A DNA stretch of 64,000 nt from Pseudomonadota bacterium (GCA_018241665.1 JAFEDK010000007.1:186001-250000), one strand, 5' to 3'. Shown: positions 35,527 through 45,982, numbered from the stretch's first letter. Made by a program: numbers and translations. The notes: generated by a model from the sequence alone, not told the origin.

Positions 35527-37677
35527 TCAGCGGGTCACGATCGGTGGGGTACCACTTCGGTTGCGCATGGCCACCTGGGCGTTACCGGAGAGCAGGTCTA
35601 CCTCGTCGGCGACGATGCGTGCTGCTTCGTCGAGCAGCACATCCTTCACGTCCTTCCGGGCCTTCTCGGCGGCCAGATCGGCCGCCAGGCTGCGTTCGCC
35701 GGATTGCAGGCCGTCGTCCCGCAGCGCGGCCAACTTGCCCTTCAGATCGCCTTTCTCACGCTGCTTGAGACGGTTCTCCCGGACGTCCTTTTCCTTGCGG
35801 CGATCCGCCTCGTTGAGGGAGATGGACTTGCTTTCCCGCTGCCGGCGGACGTCGGCGATATCGTCGAGCAGGCTCTGGAACTCCTTGTCTGCGGCAATAC
35901 GCGACTGGTAGCGGTTCTGCAGGGTGGGGATGACGTCCTTCAGATTGCCGGCCGGCTTGAAACTGGCGGCATCGATCTGCACCCAGGGCAGGGCGTTGTC
36001 GTAGCTCGACTCACCGTAGTTGTCCGTGTCGGAAGCAGACGGAAAGCGGATGTCGGGCGTCACGCCCTTGAGCTGGGTCGTTCCACCATTAATGCGGAAG
36101 AACTGGGCGACAGTCATCTTCAGTTCGCCGAACTTTGGTTTGCTATTCTTGGCGATCTCGTCGAGGTTGATCAGTGTCTGCACCGTACCCTTGCCGAAGC
36201 TCGGCTCGCCGATGATCGGCGCGCGGCCATAGTCCTGCAGCGCGGCGGCGAAGATCTCGGAGGCCGATGCCGAAGAACGGTTGATCAACACGGCCATCGG
36301 GCCATCCCAGGCTGTGCCGGCATTCTCGTCGCTTTCGACGCCGATCTTGCCGTCCGTGCGGCGTTGCTGCACGACCGGACCCTTGTCGATGAACAGGCCG
36401 GTGAGCTCCACCGCCTCGCGCAGGGAGCCCCCGCCATTGTTGCGCAGGTCGATCAGCAGGCCATCCACCTTGTCCTTCTTGAGCTCGTCGATCAGGCGGG
36501 CGACGTCGCGGCTGGCGCTGCGGTAATCCTTGTCGCCCTTGCGGCGACCTTCAAAATCCTCGTAGAAAGTCGGCAGCGTTATGACGCCGATGCGGCGTGC
36601 GCTGGCTCCGTCGCCTGACTTGATCACGGATTTCTTGGCCGCCTGCTCCTCCAGCTTGATCTTGTCGCGAACCAGCGAAACCAGCTTGTGCTTGCCGTCC
36701 GGCCCTGCCTCGGCAGGCAGGATGTCCAGCGTGACCTTGGTGTCCTTTGCGCCGCGGATCAGTTTGACCACCTCGTCCACCCGCGACCCGACCACGTCGG
36801 CCGTCGGCCCTTCCGCTTGCGCGACACCGACGATGCGGTCACCAACGGCGAGCTTGCCGGAGCGGGCGGCTGGACCGCCGGGAACCAGCTCGCGGATCGT
36901 GATGTAGTCGTCCCGCTCCTGCAGCACTGCGCCGATGCCCACCAGCGACAGCCGCATGGAGATGTCGAAATCGTCCGATGCGCTGCGCCCCAGATAGTTG
37001 GTATGGGGCTCGATGGACATCGCGAAGGCGTTCATGAAGATCTGGAACACATCGTCGCTCTTGTTCTTCGACGCGCGGGCCAGATAGTTGTCGTAACGCT
37101 TGATGAGGGTCTCGCGGATGGACTTGTCGTCCTTGCCGGCCAGCTTGAGGCGCAGCCAGTCGTTCTTGACCCGCTTGCGCCACAGGTCCTGCACCTCGGC
37201 CTCGTCCTTCGGCCACGGTGCCTTGTCGCGCATGTAGGGGTAGCTTTCGCTGACGCTGAAATCGAAGTTCTGGTTGAGCAGTTCGCGTGCCTTCTTCAGG
37301 CGCTCGGCGGAGCGCTGCTCGTAGCGCTGGAAGATCGCGAAGGGGATGGCCAGGTTGCCGCGCTGGATCGCGTCGTCGAGCAGGGTTCGCGCATCGGCGA
37401 AGGAGTCGATGTCAGCCTGGGTGAAATACAGGCGTTCGGGGTCCAGCGCCTTCAAGTAGCGGTTGAAGATCTTTTCGGACAGCGCGTCATCGAGGGGCTG
37501 CGCCTTGTAATGATAACGTCCGAGCAACTGGGCGCTCAGGTAGGCGGTCTGCGCTTGCTCGGTGGTTGGGGCGAGACGCTGTGCAGCCGGAGCCTCCAGG
37601 GCTGTCGCCGGCGCCGAAAGCAGGACTGGCGTGGCAAAGACAAGGGCCAGCAGGGACCGGATCAAGCTGTTCTTCAC
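35527..37677 (-). CDS. prc: Carboxy-terminal (tail-specific) protease Prc, S41 family
   Basis: A 716-residue periplasmic serine protease. It has a signal peptide (SLLALVFATPVLLSAPATA), a Prc-type N-terminal domain, PDZ (~225-330; PGGPAARSGKLAVGDRIVGV) and an S41 catalytic core. The nucleophile region is NRSSASASEIFAAA (~465), and the general-base lysine lies in GEPSFGKGTVQT (~495). A long charged C terminus (RRKEKDVRENRLKQREKGD) follows. The length is typical of the large Prc rather than of small CtpA. It starts with GTG at 37677 behind GGAG. It trims periplasmic proteins and peptidoglycan-linked factors in other bacteria. Divergent from the methyltransferase gene. Confidence 0.93.
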   Translation of the reverse strand: MKNSLIRSLLALVFATPVLLSAPATALEAPAAQRLAPTTEQAQTAYLSAQLLGRYHYKAQPLDDALSEKIFNRYLKALDPERLYFTQADIDSFADARTLLDDAIQRGNLAIPFAIFQRYEQRSAERLKKARELLNQNFDFSVSESYPYMRDKAPWPKDEAEVQDLWRKRVKNDWLRLKLAGKDDKSIRETLIKRYDNYLARASKNKSDDVFQIFMNAFAMSIEPHTNYLGRSASDDFDISMRLSLVGIGAVLQERDDYITIRELVPGGPAARSGKLAVGDRIVGVAQAEGPTADVVGSRVDEVVKLIRGAKDTKVTLDILPAEAGPDGKHKLVSLVRDKIKLEEQAAKKSVIKSGDGASARRIGVITLPTFYEDFEGRRKGDKDYRSASRDVARLIDELKKDKVDGLLIDLRNNGGGSLREAVELTGLFIDKGPVVQQRRTDGKIGVESDENAGTAWDGPMAVLINRSSASASEIFAAALQDYGRAPIIGEPSFGKGTVQTLINLDEIAKNSKPKFGELKMTVAQFFRINGGTTQLKGVTPDIRFPSASDTDNYGESSYDNALPWVQIDAASFKPAGNLKDVIPTLQNRYQSRIAADKEFQSLLDDIADVRRQRESKSISLNEADRRKEKDVRENRLKQREKGDLKGKLAALRDDGLQSGERSLAADLAAEKARKDVKDVLLDEAARIVADEVDLLSGNAQVAMRNRSGTPPIVTR

Positions 37678-37725
37678 TGTATTACTCCAGGGATGCGGGT
37701 GTTGCGGAAGGGAACAAAGCTACAT

Positions 37726-37737
37726 GCTTCCGGAAGC
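37726..37737. repeat. Perfect palindrome in the prc/methyltransferase gap
   Basis: GCTTCCGGAAGC is a perfect 12-base palindrome, 49 bases upstream of the prc start in a 218-base divergent promoter region. It could be an operator; no regulator can be named. Confidence 0.3.
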
Positions 37738-37895
37738 TCCGTCGACAGCAGAAATTGCGAGATGTTCGTAAAGTTAGGCCAATTTTGGCGAGAATCTATG
37801 TCGCGTGAACTTCTGCGACGCCACGCAATCACTTCGGATGGGCATATCGCTGCCCGTTGAAAACGGAGCCACTCACTTCCATGGAGGACAGTCCG

Positions 37896-38534
37896 ATGAA
37901 TCAGGAAAGCATCTGGAGCAAGCGTTACCAGGACGCCGGCGACGACTATCTGTTCGGCACCGAACCCAACCGCTTTCTGGCCAAGCGGGCGGCGCGCCTG
38001 CAGGACGGTAGCCGGGCACTGTCGGTGGCGGACGGGGAGGGACGGAACTCGGTGTGGCTGGCGGAGCAGGGGCTGGATGTCACGGCCATCGAGATCTCCG
38101 CGGTGGCGGTCGAAAAGGCCCGTCGCCTGGCCGCCGGCAAGAAGGTGGATGTGCGCTTCCTGCAGGCCGACATGCTGGCGCCGGGCTGGCCACCAAGCGA
38201 GCTTCAGGCGCACTTCGACTGGGTAGTCGGCATCTTTATCCAGTTCGTCGGACCGGAATGGCGTGAGCGGCAGTTCGATGTGATGAAGCAGATGACCCGG
38301 CCGGGAGGGCGGATCCTGCTCCAGGGCTACACGCCGAAACAGCTCGAATACGGTACGGGCGGCCCCTCTGCGGTCGAAAACCTCTACACCGGAGACGTCC
38401 TGCGGGAAGCCTTCAGCGGCTGGGAGATCGAAGAGCTCGTGGAGTACGAGGAGGACATCACCGAGGGCAGCGGGCACCGAGGACGTTCCGCCTTGATAGG
38501 TCTGATTGCCCGCAAACCACCCGAAAAGGCCTAG
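37896..38534 (+). CDS. Class I SAM-dependent methyltransferase
   Basis: A 212-residue Rossmann-fold methyltransferase. Motif I region LSVADGEGRNSVWLAEQG, motif II VTAIEISAVAVEKAR, post-motif FLQADMLAPGW and LLQGYTPKQLEYGTGGPSAV resemble the TehB/thiopurine-type small-molecule methyltransferases. ATG 37896 is chosen because GGAGGA at 37883-37888 is well placed; alternatives at 37857 and 37881 have no such signal. Substrate unknown. Confidence 0.85.
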   Translation: MNQESIWSKRYQDAGDDYLFGTEPNRFLAKRAARLQDGSRALSVADGEGRNSVWLAEQGLDVTAIEISAVAVEKARRLAAGKKVDVRFLQADMLAPGWPPSELQAHFDWVVGIFIQFVGPEWRERQFDVMKQMTRPGGRILLQGYTPKQLEYGTGGPSAVENLYTGDVLREAFSGWEIEELVEYEEDITEGSGHRGRSALIGLIARKPPEKA

Positions 38535-38548
38535 CAACAACCCGGAAT

Positions 38549-38605
38549 GGGTATTTCACGCCGCAAGTGTGAAATACCCCAAGCAAAACGCGCTTAGTAT
38601 TTCAC
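38549..38605. repeat. Three GTATTTCAC repeats, two of them as an inverted pair
   Basis: GGGTATTTCAC (38549-38559) and GTGAAATACCC (38569-38579) form a perfect 11-base inverted repeat with a nine-base loop. A third copy, GTATTTCAC, lies at 38597-38605 in direct orientation. They fill the gap between the methyltransferase and the sensor/c-di-GMP gene starting at 38707. No T-tract follows, so an operator cluster is more likely than a terminator. Confidence 0.55.
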
Positions 38606-38706
38606 TCGGTTCTTGGACGACCGAAGTGTAGCCTGCTGGAGTCTTGCATGGCCGCTGATTGTTTCCAGGGCCGCTTTGCTGGATGCGACGTGAGCAGGGG
38701 TATGTC

Positions 38707-41700
38707 ATGGATGCGAGCGCACACGGCGCGAAGAACGAGCCTGATTTCCGGCGCCTTTTCAATGCTGCGCCGGGCCTCTATCTGGTTCTCGGCCAGGATC
38801 TGAAGATCGTCGCAGTCAACGAAGCCTATGCCCGGGCGACGAAGACTCATCAGGGCGATATCCTCGGCAGGCATATCTTCGATGTCTTCCCTGACAATCC
38901 GGACGACCCTGGCGCCGAAGGTGTGCGCAATCTTCGTGCATCCCTTCAGCGGGTATTGCAGACCGGCCAGCCAGATGCAATGCCGGTGCAAAAATACGAC
39001 ATCCGCCGTCCGGCCGAGGAGGGAGGCGGTTTCGAGTCGCGTTACTGGAGCCCGCTCAATACGCCGGTCATGGACGAGGCAGGAGCACTCGCCTACATCA
39101 TCCACCGGGTCGAGGACGTCACCGATTTCGTCCGTCTCAGGCAGCAGGGCATCGAGGAGAGCCGCCTCAACGACAGCCTGCGGCAGCAGGCCTTGCGCAT
39201 GGAGACGGAGGTCTTCGCCCGATCCCGTGAGGTGGCCGAGTCCAGCGCGAAGCTGAAGACGGCCAATGAGGAACTCGACCGGCTGTACCAGAGGACACTG
39301 GAACGTGATGAACTGAAGACACAGTTCTTCTCCAACGTCAGTCACGAACTGCGCACACCGCTGACACTCATCCTCGGGCCTTTGGAGGGCCTGCTTGGCG
39401 CCCCCAATCTGGATGCCGATGCTCGGCATCGGCTCAATGTGGTCCTGCGCAACGCACGTCTGCTGCATCGGCAGGTAGACAACCTGCTCGACATCGCCCG
39501 GCTCGACGCTGGGCGCATGGTGCTTCGCTATGCACGCCTCGACTTGGCGGGCCTGCTACGCGTGGCTGCTTCCCATTTCGATACGGTCGCTGCCGACCGC
39601 CACATCGAGTATCGGGTCGAGGCGCCCCCAGCGCTTCTGATCGAGGCCGACGCAGAAAAGTGCGAACGGGTGTTCCTGAACCTGCTATCCAATGCATTCA
39701 AATTCACGCCGGATAGTGGAGTCATTCTGGTCAGCCTCGCGCTGCATCAGGATCATGCCTTGGTTCAGGTCGCCGACAGCGGCCCGGGCGTGCCCGAATC
39801 CATGCGTTTACACGTTTTCGACCGTTTCCGCCAGGTCGAGGGCAGGGCTGGAAGGCCCCATGGAGGCTCCGGCCTTGGTCTGGCGATCTCTAAGGAGTTT
39901 GTGCTGTTGCACCAAGGGAGCATCGAGCTCGCTTCGGCCGATCAGGGGGGCGCCCTGTTTTCCGTCCGGCTTCCCGTGCAAGCGCCGTCCGGGGTCGTCG
40001 TGGCGCCACAAGTCCCCGATCCATCAAGCTTGGCAAGCGCTTACGTGGAGGGCGCCACGCCGCCGTCGCCATCCCCGACCACGATCGATGTCGCTGCCGG
40101 TGCACCGCTGATCCTCGTGGTCGAGGACAATCCGGACATGCATGCCTTCATCGCCGGCGCACTGAAGGCCCGCTATCGCGTCGCCAGCGCCTTCGACGGC
40201 CAGGCTGGGCTGGAGATGGCCTTGGACCTGCTTCCGACGCTGATCCTGTCCGATGTGATGATGCCCCGCATGGACGGCGACCAGTTGGTGGAGGCCTTGC
40301 GGCGTTATCCGCAGCTCGACGACACGCCGATCGTCATGTTGACTGCCAAGGCCGACGACGCACTGCGCAGCAAGCTGCTGCAGCACGGGGTACAGGACTA
40401 CATCCACAAGCCTTTTTCAGCCAGCGACCTGGAAGCGCGCGTGTCCGGATTGCTGCGTGAGCGGCAGCGTGTGGGTTCCCGACTGCAAGTTCTTGAAGAA
40501 CGGTTCCGAGCGACCTTCGAGCAGGCTGCGGTCGGTATCGCTCATGTGGCAACCAACGGTCAGTGGTTAAGGGTCAACCAGAAACTCTGTGACATCGTTG
40601 CCTACCCGCGAGACGAACTGTTGCAGTTGAACTTCCAGCGCATCACCCACCCCGACGACCTGGCTGAAGACGAAGCCCTGGTGGGGCGTGTACTGGCTGG
40701 AGAGATCGACAGTTATGGCCTGGACAAGCGCTATATCCGCAAGGACGGCCGAGAAGTCTGGATCCATCTGACGGTCGCGCTCGTGCGGGACGCCGCGCAT
40801 GCGCCCGATTACTTCATCTCGGTCGTGGAGGACATTGCTGCCCGCAAGGCTGCGGAAGCGGCCCTGGTCGAACGGGAAGCCCGGCTGCGCCAGGCGGCAA
40901 GCGTATTTGAATGCGCCCGGGAGGGCGTGATGATCACCGACGCCGACGGAATGTTGCTCGCGGTGAATCGCGCCTTCGTGGACATCACCGGCTACGGCGA
41001 AGCTGAAGTGCTCGGCCGCAATCCCAGTCTGCTCCGTTCCGGTCGTCACGGTCCGGAGTTCTTTCAGGCGATGTGGATCAGTCTCGCCCAAACGGGGCAG
41101 TGGCAGGGCGAACTCTGGAACCGGCGCAAGAACGGTGAGCTTTACCCCTGCTGGATGACCATGTCGCGGGTTACCGACGAGCACCAACGCACCATCAACT
41201 ACGTAGCCTTGCTTACCGACATCAGCCAGGTTCGCCGCAGCGAGGAGCAGCTTGCGCACCTCGCCCATTACGATCCGCTGACCGAGCTACCCAATCGCTT
41301 GCTGCTGCAATCCCGCCTGGAACATGCCCTGGACCACGCCCGACGCGGCGGCAAGCGGGTCGCGCTGCTGTCCATCAATCTCGACCATTTTCAGACCATC
41401 AATGACAGTCTCGGCCACGGGATGGGGGATCTGTTGCTGCTGGAAGCATCGCGGCGCCTGCAGACGCGGGTGCGCAGCGAGGACACCCTCGGCCGCCTCG
41501 GTGGTGACGAGTTCCTGCTGATCCTCGAATCGGTGACCAGCCCCGACACCGCAGCGGAAGCGGCCCAGTTCATCCTTTCTGCGCTTGAAACCCCCTTCCG
41601 TTTCGGGGAAGAGACGGAGTTGTACATCGGGGCAAGCATCGGGATCAGCCTGTTCCCAGACAACGGGCAGACTGCCAACGAGCTGCTCAGAAACGCCGAC

Positions 41701-42573
41701 ATCGCCTTGCATCAGGCAAAGGCGCAGGGCAGAAACCGTTTCTGTTTCTACACCACCTCGATGAATGCCGATGCAATTGCCAGGCTGGAGTTGAACGCCG
41801 CCTTGCGTCGGGCTATAGGGCGCAGGGAGTTCGCGCTCTACTACCAACCCAAGGTGAACCTGTTGAGCGGCCACATCACCGGTGCCGAGGCATTGATCCG
41901 CTGGCCCCGCGGCGACCGGGTGGATGCGCCGGGCAGCTTCATCCCGCTGGCTGAAGCGAACGGACTCATCGTCCCCATCGGAACCTGGGTGATCGATGAG
42001 GCCTGCCGCCAGTTGCACGTCTGGCAAACACGCTTTGGCGCCTGGGGGCGGGTGGCCATCAATGTCTCGGCGCTGCAGTTCCGCTCAGGCAAACTGCAGG
42101 AGATCGTTGGTGCCGCGCTGACTCGCCATGCCCTTCCGGCCGGCAGTATCGAGCTCGAGCTGACAGAAAGCATGCTGATGGACGATCCGCTGCAGACCAT
42201 CGAGGTCCTGCATGCCCTCAAGGGGCTGGGCGTCAATCTGTCGCTTGACGACTTCGGCACCGGCTATTCGAGTTTCGGCTACCTGAGCCGCTTCCCCATC
42301 GATGCCCTGAAAATCGATCGGTCATTCATCCAGGGCATCACTGCGGATCCTGAATCGGGATTGATCGCCGTTTCCATCGTGGAGTTGGCCCATCGAATGA
42401 AGCTGAAGGTAGTGGCCGAAGGAATAGAAACCGTCGTGCAGCGGGATTATCTGAAGGCCTGCGACTGCGACGAGATGCAAGGCTACCTGTTCTCCAGGCC
42501 CTTGCCCGCGGCGGATTTCGAAGACCTCTTGCAGCGCCAGACCCTGGCTGCAACGCGGACGCCGCTCCAGTGA
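38707..42573 (+). CDS. PAS-histidine kinase-REC-PAS-PAS-GGDEF-EAL fusion protein
   Basis: A 1288-residue cytoplasmic-looking signalling protein with no clear membrane segment. Domains in order: PAS (~10-145), coiled coil, HisKA with [12 protein letters not shown] (His213), HATPase_c ([25 protein letters not shown]), receiver ([12 protein letters not shown]; Asp516 in [17 protein letters not shown] Lys), PAS (~600-720), PAS (~725-845), GGDEF (intact GGDEF at ~932) and EAL (intact GAEALIRW with Glu at ~1061; DDFGTGYSS). Both c-di-GMP motifs are intact, so synthesis and hydrolysis are both possible. The ATG at 38707 is preferred over a TTG at 38659 that precedes the likely leader. No c-di-GMP effector gene is adjacent. 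Confidence 0.92.
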   Translation: MDASAHGAKNEPDFRRLFNAAPGLYLVLGQDLKIVAVNEAYARATKTHQGDILGRHIFDVFPDNPDDPGAEGVRNLRASLQRVLQTGQPDAMPVQKYDIRRPAEEGGGFESRYWSPLNTPVMDEAGALAYIIHRVEDVTDFVRLRQQGIEESRLNDSLRQQALRMETEVFARSREVAESSAKLKTANEELDRLYQRTLERDELKTQFFSNVSHELRTPLTLILGPLEGLLGAPNLDADARHRLNVVLRNARLLHRQVDNLLDIARLDAGRMVLRYARLDLAGLLRVAASHFDTVAADRHIEYRVEAPPALLIEADAEKCERVFLNLLSNAFKFTPDSGVILVSLALHQDHALVQVADSGPGVPESMRLHVFDRFRQVEGRAGRPHGGSGLGLAISKEFVLLHQGSIELASADQGGALFSVRLPVQAPSGVVVAPQVPDPSSLASAYVEGATPPSPSPTTIDVAAGAPLILVVEDNPDMHAFIAGALKARYRVASAFDGQAGLEMALDLLPTLILSDVMMPRMDGDQLVEALRRYPQLDDTPIVMLTAKADDALRSKLLQHGVQDYIHKPFSASDLEARVSGLLRERQRVGSRLQVLEERFRATFEQAAVGIAHVATNGQWLRVNQKLCDIVAYPRDELLQLNFQRITHPDDLAEDEALVGRVLAGEIDSYGLDKRYIRKDGREVWIHLTVALVRDAAHAPDYFISVVEDIAARKAAEAALVEREARLRQAASVFECAREGVMITDADGMLLAVNRAFVDITGYGEAEVLGRNPSLLRSGRHGPEFFQAMWISLAQTGQWQGELWNRRKNGELYPCWMTMSRVTDEHQRTINYVALLTDISQVRRSEEQLAHLAHYDPLTELPNRLLLQSRLEHALDHARRGGKRVALLSINLDHFQTINDSLGHGMGDLLLLEASRRLQTRVRSEDTLGRLGGDEFLLILESVTSPDTAAEAAQFILSALETPFRFGEETELYIGASIGISLFPDNGQTANELLRNADIALHQAKAQGRNRFCFYTTSMNADAIARLELNAALRRAIGRREFALYYQPKVNLLSGHITGAEALIRWPRGDRVDAPGSFIPLAEANGLIVPIGTWVIDEACRQLHVWQTRFGAWGRVAINVSALQFRSGKLQEIVGAALTRHALPAGSIELELTESMLMDDPLQTIEVLHALKGLGVNLSLDDFGTGYSSFGYLSRFPIDALKIDRSFIQGITADPESGLIAVSIVELAHRMKLKVVAEGIETVVQRDYLKACDCDEMQGYLFSRPLPAADFEDLLQRQTLAATRTPLQ

Positions 42574-42854
42574 GGCCATCTATTGCGCTTCAGCTCGCGC
42601 ATCAGGACAGCCCGGTTGAGGGTAAGAGCTGCACCTCGTGCCTGGAATTCATCGAGGGTAGCTCAGCCACCGCATTGGGTCGCTGAAAGCTCATTCCAGG
42701 CGACGATGAGATTTCACCGAATGGCTACTGCACCCTGTGGAACACGATGTAGGCGCTGCCGATGGCGGGTAGGAGAGTTGGTAGGACAGTCCTCCGCTGG
42801 ATGGGCGGTTGGTCGCTCGATGGGCAACATTCCGGACATGGTGTGGTCCCCACG
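42574..42854. other. Intergenic region without a recognisable gene
   Basis: A 281-base gap between two convergent genes. I see no convincing coding region, RNA or clear terminator in it. Open frames on the + strand here lack family resemblance and run into the antisense of the next gene. Confidence 0.6.
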
Positions 42855-43415
42855 TCAGCGGCAGAGCGCGGCAATGAAGTCATCCGCCTGCGGCCAATCG
42901 CCGAAGCCGGACGCGGGATTCAGGTGCCCGACGGCGCCGATATTGACGAAGCGACTATCCCAGTCTCTGGCGAGGGCTTCGACCCGGTCGATGCTACCGA
43001 GGGGATCGTTGGTGCTCGCCGCGACGATGCTCGGGAACGGTAAACGAGTGCGCGGCACCGGGAACCAGCCGTTGTCGCGCAAGGCTTCCTGGGTCGGATA
43101 GCCGGCGGGCAGTGGCGTGTCGAAATCCGGTGGCGTGGCCAGCAGCGCGCCCTGAATGGGCCGGCGAGGGGATTTCGCCCAGTGGGCAACGATCAGCACG
43201 CCGCCGCTGTGGGCCACCAGGATCACCGGGCCGTCGACACCGGCCAGGGTTTCTTCCAGGGCTTCCACCCGGGCCGCGAGGCTCAGCTTGTCTTTTTCCA
43301 GTGGCGGCACCGTGCGGACCTTGGGCAGGCGGGCGGCCAGCAGAGTCTGCCAGTGTTCAGCCACGTGGTCTCGAAGGCCGGGGACGATGACGATGGTGGG
43401 GGTTTGATCGTTCAT
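42855..43415 (-). CDS. RBBP9/YdeN-family alpha/beta hydrolase
   Basis: A 186-residue serine hydrolase. N terminus PTIVIVPGLRDHVAEHWQ; nucleophile in VAHSGGVL (~Ser69); catalytic Asp in ASTNDPLG; catalytic His in VGHLNPASGFGDWP, which is the family signature. Cytoplasmic. It is the last of six leftward genes, 41 bases after the MFS gene. Activity is unknown; an ester or thioester hydrolase would suit the catabolic setting. Confidence 0.88.
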   Translation of the reverse strand: MNDQTPTIVIVPGLRDHVAEHWQTLLAARLPKVRTVPPLEKDKLSLAARVEALEETLAGVDGPVILVAHSGGVLIVAHWAKSPRRPIQGALLATPPDFDTPLPAGYPTQEALRDNGWFPVPRTRLPFPSIVAASTNDPLGSIDRVEALARDWDSRFVNIGAVGHLNPASGFGDWPQADDFIAALCR

Positions 43416-43456
43416 GACGCGTGAGGACTAGGTGATTCGCTAAAATGGTTCGAGGT

Positions 43457-44764
43457 TCAAGCAGCGCCGTTCGGGCGTTTGCCGAGGCGGGCCAGGTCGG
43501 ATACGTAATTGCGTCGGCCGATGATGAAGGCCAGCGCAGCCAGCAGCGGGACGAAGGGGATCACCTGCAGCGCGAACCGGAGGCTGAAGTGGTCTGCGAG
43601 AAAGCCGGTGACAAAGGGGCCGGGTGCCAGGCCCAGCAGGTTGTTGGCCAGGGTCAGTGTCGCGAAGGCTGTCGCGTGGATGGCGGTCGGGGTGAGGTTG
43701 GCGACCATCGCACCGGCCGGGCCTGACGTGCCGGCCGCCACGAACATGCCCAGGCCGATCGCAATCAGTTGGGCGCTGCCGGTCGGCAACTGAAAGGCCG
43801 TGCCCAATAGCACGCAGGTGCCCACGCTGTAGATGATCGCCATCCACCACTTGCGGGGGGCGACCCGACGGCTGACAGCGTCCGTCATCATGCCGCAGGC
43901 CACCATGCCGACGGCGCCGATCAGCACGAACAGGGCCGAGGTCAGGCCAGCCCGGTCGGGCGGCATGGCGTAGTAGCGGTTGAGGTAGCTCGGCATCCAG
44001 GCCATTACCGACGACATGACGATCAGTTGCAGCCCGCTGCCCACGTAGGCGCAGATCACTGACCGGGACGAGAACAAGCCGGCCAGCAAGGCTCGCAGGC
44101 CACGTGGCGAGCCGCTGGCTTCACGGCCTGCGGGGCGGATGCTGCCGACCCGCTTGTCGGTGACGGTCAGGAAATACAGCACCACCAGCGCCGCGCCGAA
44201 CAGGGCCATCGCGCCGAAGGCCCAGCGCCAGCCGAATCGCGAGGCGATGAAGCCGCCGGTGGCCATGCCGAGCACGGAGCCGAAGGCCCCGCCGGCCATG
44301 AAGGCGCCGGTCAGCGTGGAGCGCAGGTGCGCCGGGAAGATGCTCAGGATCAGCGCAATGCCCACGCTGCCGTAGGCCGCTTCGCCAACGCCGACGCAGA
44401 AGCGCGCGATGAACATCTCGCCGTAGTTCTCGGCGAGGGCGCAGGCCAGCGTGGCGATGCTCCACAGCGCGGCCATCAGGGTCACGCTACGCACGCGTCC
44501 CCAGCGGTCAGCAACGACGGACAGGGGAAAGGTGAGGAGGCCGACCAGCAGCGCGACGATGCTGCTGAGGGAGCCCAACTGGGTGTCGGACAGGCTCCAT
44601 TCCGCCTTGAGGAGGGGAAAGACGGCATTGAGGACCTGCCGCGACATGTAATCGGAAAGCAGTAGGCCGAAGGTCAGCGCGAACACGACCCAGGCGTATC
44701 GCCGCGAGATGCCCGGTTCGACGGCATCGTCGAAGCTGGCGCTGTCGATGGTATGGATGGCCAA
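43457..44764 (-). CDS. MFS transporter
   Basis: A 435-residue, 12-helix major-facilitator protein. The loop 2-3 motif is VADRWGRVRS, and repeated helices such as FALTFGLLLSDYMSRQVLNA and GVGEAAYGSVGIALILSIFP resemble the organic-anion/aromatic-acid proton symporters (ACS/AAHS type). The start is a TTG at 44764 preceded by GAGAGGAGA, which outranks a TTG six codons upstream that has no Shine-Dalgarno. It follows BKACE on the same strand after 111 bases with a 9-base-stem hairpin (44834-44857) between. It presumably imports an organic acid used by the divergon. Confidence 0.88.
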   Translation of the reverse strand: MAIHTIDSASFDDAVEPGISRRYAWVVFALTFGLLLSDYMSRQVLNAVFPLLKAEWSLSDTQLGSLSSIVALLVGLLTFPLSVVADRWGRVRSVTLMAALWSIATLACALAENYGEMFIARFCVGVGEAAYGSVGIALILSIFPAHLRSTLTGAFMAGGAFGSVLGMATGGFIASRFGWRWAFGAMALFGAALVVLYFLTVTDKRVGSIRPAGREASGSPRGLRALLAGLFSSRSVICAYVGSGLQLIVMSSVMAWMPSYLNRYYAMPPDRAGLTSALFVLIGAVGMVACGMMTDAVSRRVAPRKWWMAIIYSVGTCVLLGTAFQLPTGSAQLIAIGLGMFVAAGTSGPAGAMVANLTPTAIHATAFATLTLANNLLGLAPGPFVTGFLADHFSLRFALQVIPFVPLLAALAFIIGRRNYVSDLARLGKRPNGAA

Positions 44765-44833
44765 GATTGTCTCCTCTCGCAATCGCCGCCACTACGCCGT
44801 GCGCGTGGCGATCGTTCTGATGTTGGCTTGCCG

Positions 44834-44857
44834 GCGGGGACGCCGGAGCGTCCCCGC
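44834..44857 (-). terminator. GC hairpin between BKACE and MFS genes
   Basis: GCGGGGACG (44834-44842) pairs perfectly with CGTCCCCGC (44849-44857) across a six-base loop. No U-tract, so more likely a partial terminator or an mRNA-stabilising 3' end for the BKACE message. Confidence 0.45.
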
Positions 44858-44875
44858 GACGGTCGCACGCGCTGG

Positions 44876-45931
44876 TCAGGCGTGCTGGGTGAAGCCGACC
44901 TGGCCGGGCTTGCGGTTCGGCGCGAAGCCGTTGGCGGCGAGGGTCGCGTCGGCGCCTTCATAGAAGGTACCGATGCGGTAGATCTCGCGGGCCTCCTTCG
45001 CGTTGGCCACATCCCGGCCAAACTCGTTGGAGAGGCGCACCAGCTGCTCGATCTGCTCGACGGTACCCATCTTGCGATCGCGGCGCTGGGTCCAGATGTT
45101 GTCCTCAATGCCGCAACGCACGTGCAGGCCCATGGCGATGGCCATCATGTTGAGCGGCAGCACGTTGAGCATGGAGCTCTCCAGGGTCAGCACCGAGCCG
45201 TCCGGGCAGGCGCGCACGAAGTTGGCCAGGTTGTAGATGTTCGGCTGGTCGAAACCGCCACCGATGGCGACCCAGGTCAGGATCAGCGGTACGTTGCAGA
45301 CACCACGCCGCATCATGCGCTCGACGGTCTCCAGCTGGGAGATGTTGGCCAGCTGGAAGTGGGTCTGGATGCCCTTGGAGGACAGGCGGCGGATGTGCTC
45401 CTCGACCCACTGGGGGCCGGCGGGAATCGTCATCTCGCGGTAGGCGTGGTACATCGCCGGGTCGGCCAGCGTGGTGCCGCGGATGTCGGCCTCGCACATC
45501 TGTTCGACCACGTTCATCTGGTTGGTGTTGATGGCGATGGTGACCTGATCCGGCGTCGGAGTCAGCTCGGCAAGCATGTGGCGGGTGTCGTCGGACAGCC
45601 ACTTGGCGGCTTCGCCTTCGCCTTCCGGCGCGAAGGAGATGGAGCCGCCGACCTGGATGATCATGTCGGGCACACGGGCGCGGATGCCGGTGATCAGCTC
45701 GTTGAACTTGGACAGGCGCTTGGAGCCCTTGCCGTCCAGTTCGCGCACGTGCAGGTGCAGCACGGTGGCACCGGCGTTGTAGCAGTCCACGGCTTTCTGG
45801 ATCTGCTGGTCCATCGTCACCGGGATGTCTTCCGGGAAGTCCTGGGGCATCCACTCGGGCCCGTAGGGGGCGCAGGTGATGACGAGCTTCTGCATGTTCT
45901 CGGGGAACAGGGCGCCGTCGAGGAAGTTCAT
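44876..45931 (-). CDS. Beta-keto acid cleavage enzyme (BKACE, DUF849)
   Basis: A 351-residue zinc-dependent TIM-barrel enzyme of the DUF849/Kce family. Members react a beta-keto acid with acetyl-CoA to give acetoacetate and a new acyl-CoA. The zinc motif HLHVR follows ATVL, the active-site segment IQVGGS is present, and CGIEDNIW lies near the C terminus. The start at 45931 has GGAGAC ahead of it and lies upstream of a possible internal Met. A CoA-transferase pair able to use acetoacetate is encoded in the rightward arm (61590-62904). The keto-acid substrate is not readable from the sequence. Confidence 0.92.
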   Translation of the reverse strand: MNFLDGALFPENMQKLVITCAPYGPEWMPQDFPEDIPVTMDQQIQKAVDCYNAGATVLHLHVRELDGKGSKRLSKFNELITGIRARVPDMIIQVGGSISFAPEGEGEAAKWLSDDTRHMLAELTPTPDQVTIAINTNQMNVVEQMCEADIRGTTLADPAMYHAYREMTIPAGPQWVEEHIRRLSSKGIQTHFQLANISQLETVERMMRRGVCNVPLILTWVAIGGGFDQPNIYNLANFVRACPDGSVLTLESSMLNVLPLNMMAIAMGLHVRCGIEDNIWTQRRDRKMGTVEQIEQLVRLSNEFGRDVANAKEAREIYRIGTFYEGADATLAANGFAPNRKPGQVGFTQHA

Positions 45932-45966
45932 TTGATGTCTCCAGTAAGCGTTATTGGATAAAGGTC

Positions 45967-45982
45967 GGGGAGGGAGGGAGGG
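45967..45982 (+). repeat. Potential G-quadruplex run
   Basis: GGGGAGGGAGGGAGGG, four G-runs with single-base loops, in the gap between BKACE and the dioxygenase gene. It meets the standard G4 consensus. It lies on the template strand of the leftward genes. Confidence 0.55.

Noticed and set aside
42583-43101. Rightward open frame in the gap after the c-di-GMP fusion gene
   Set aside because: Overlaps the antisense of the RBBP9-type hydrolase, has no Shine-Dalgarno and no recognisable family.
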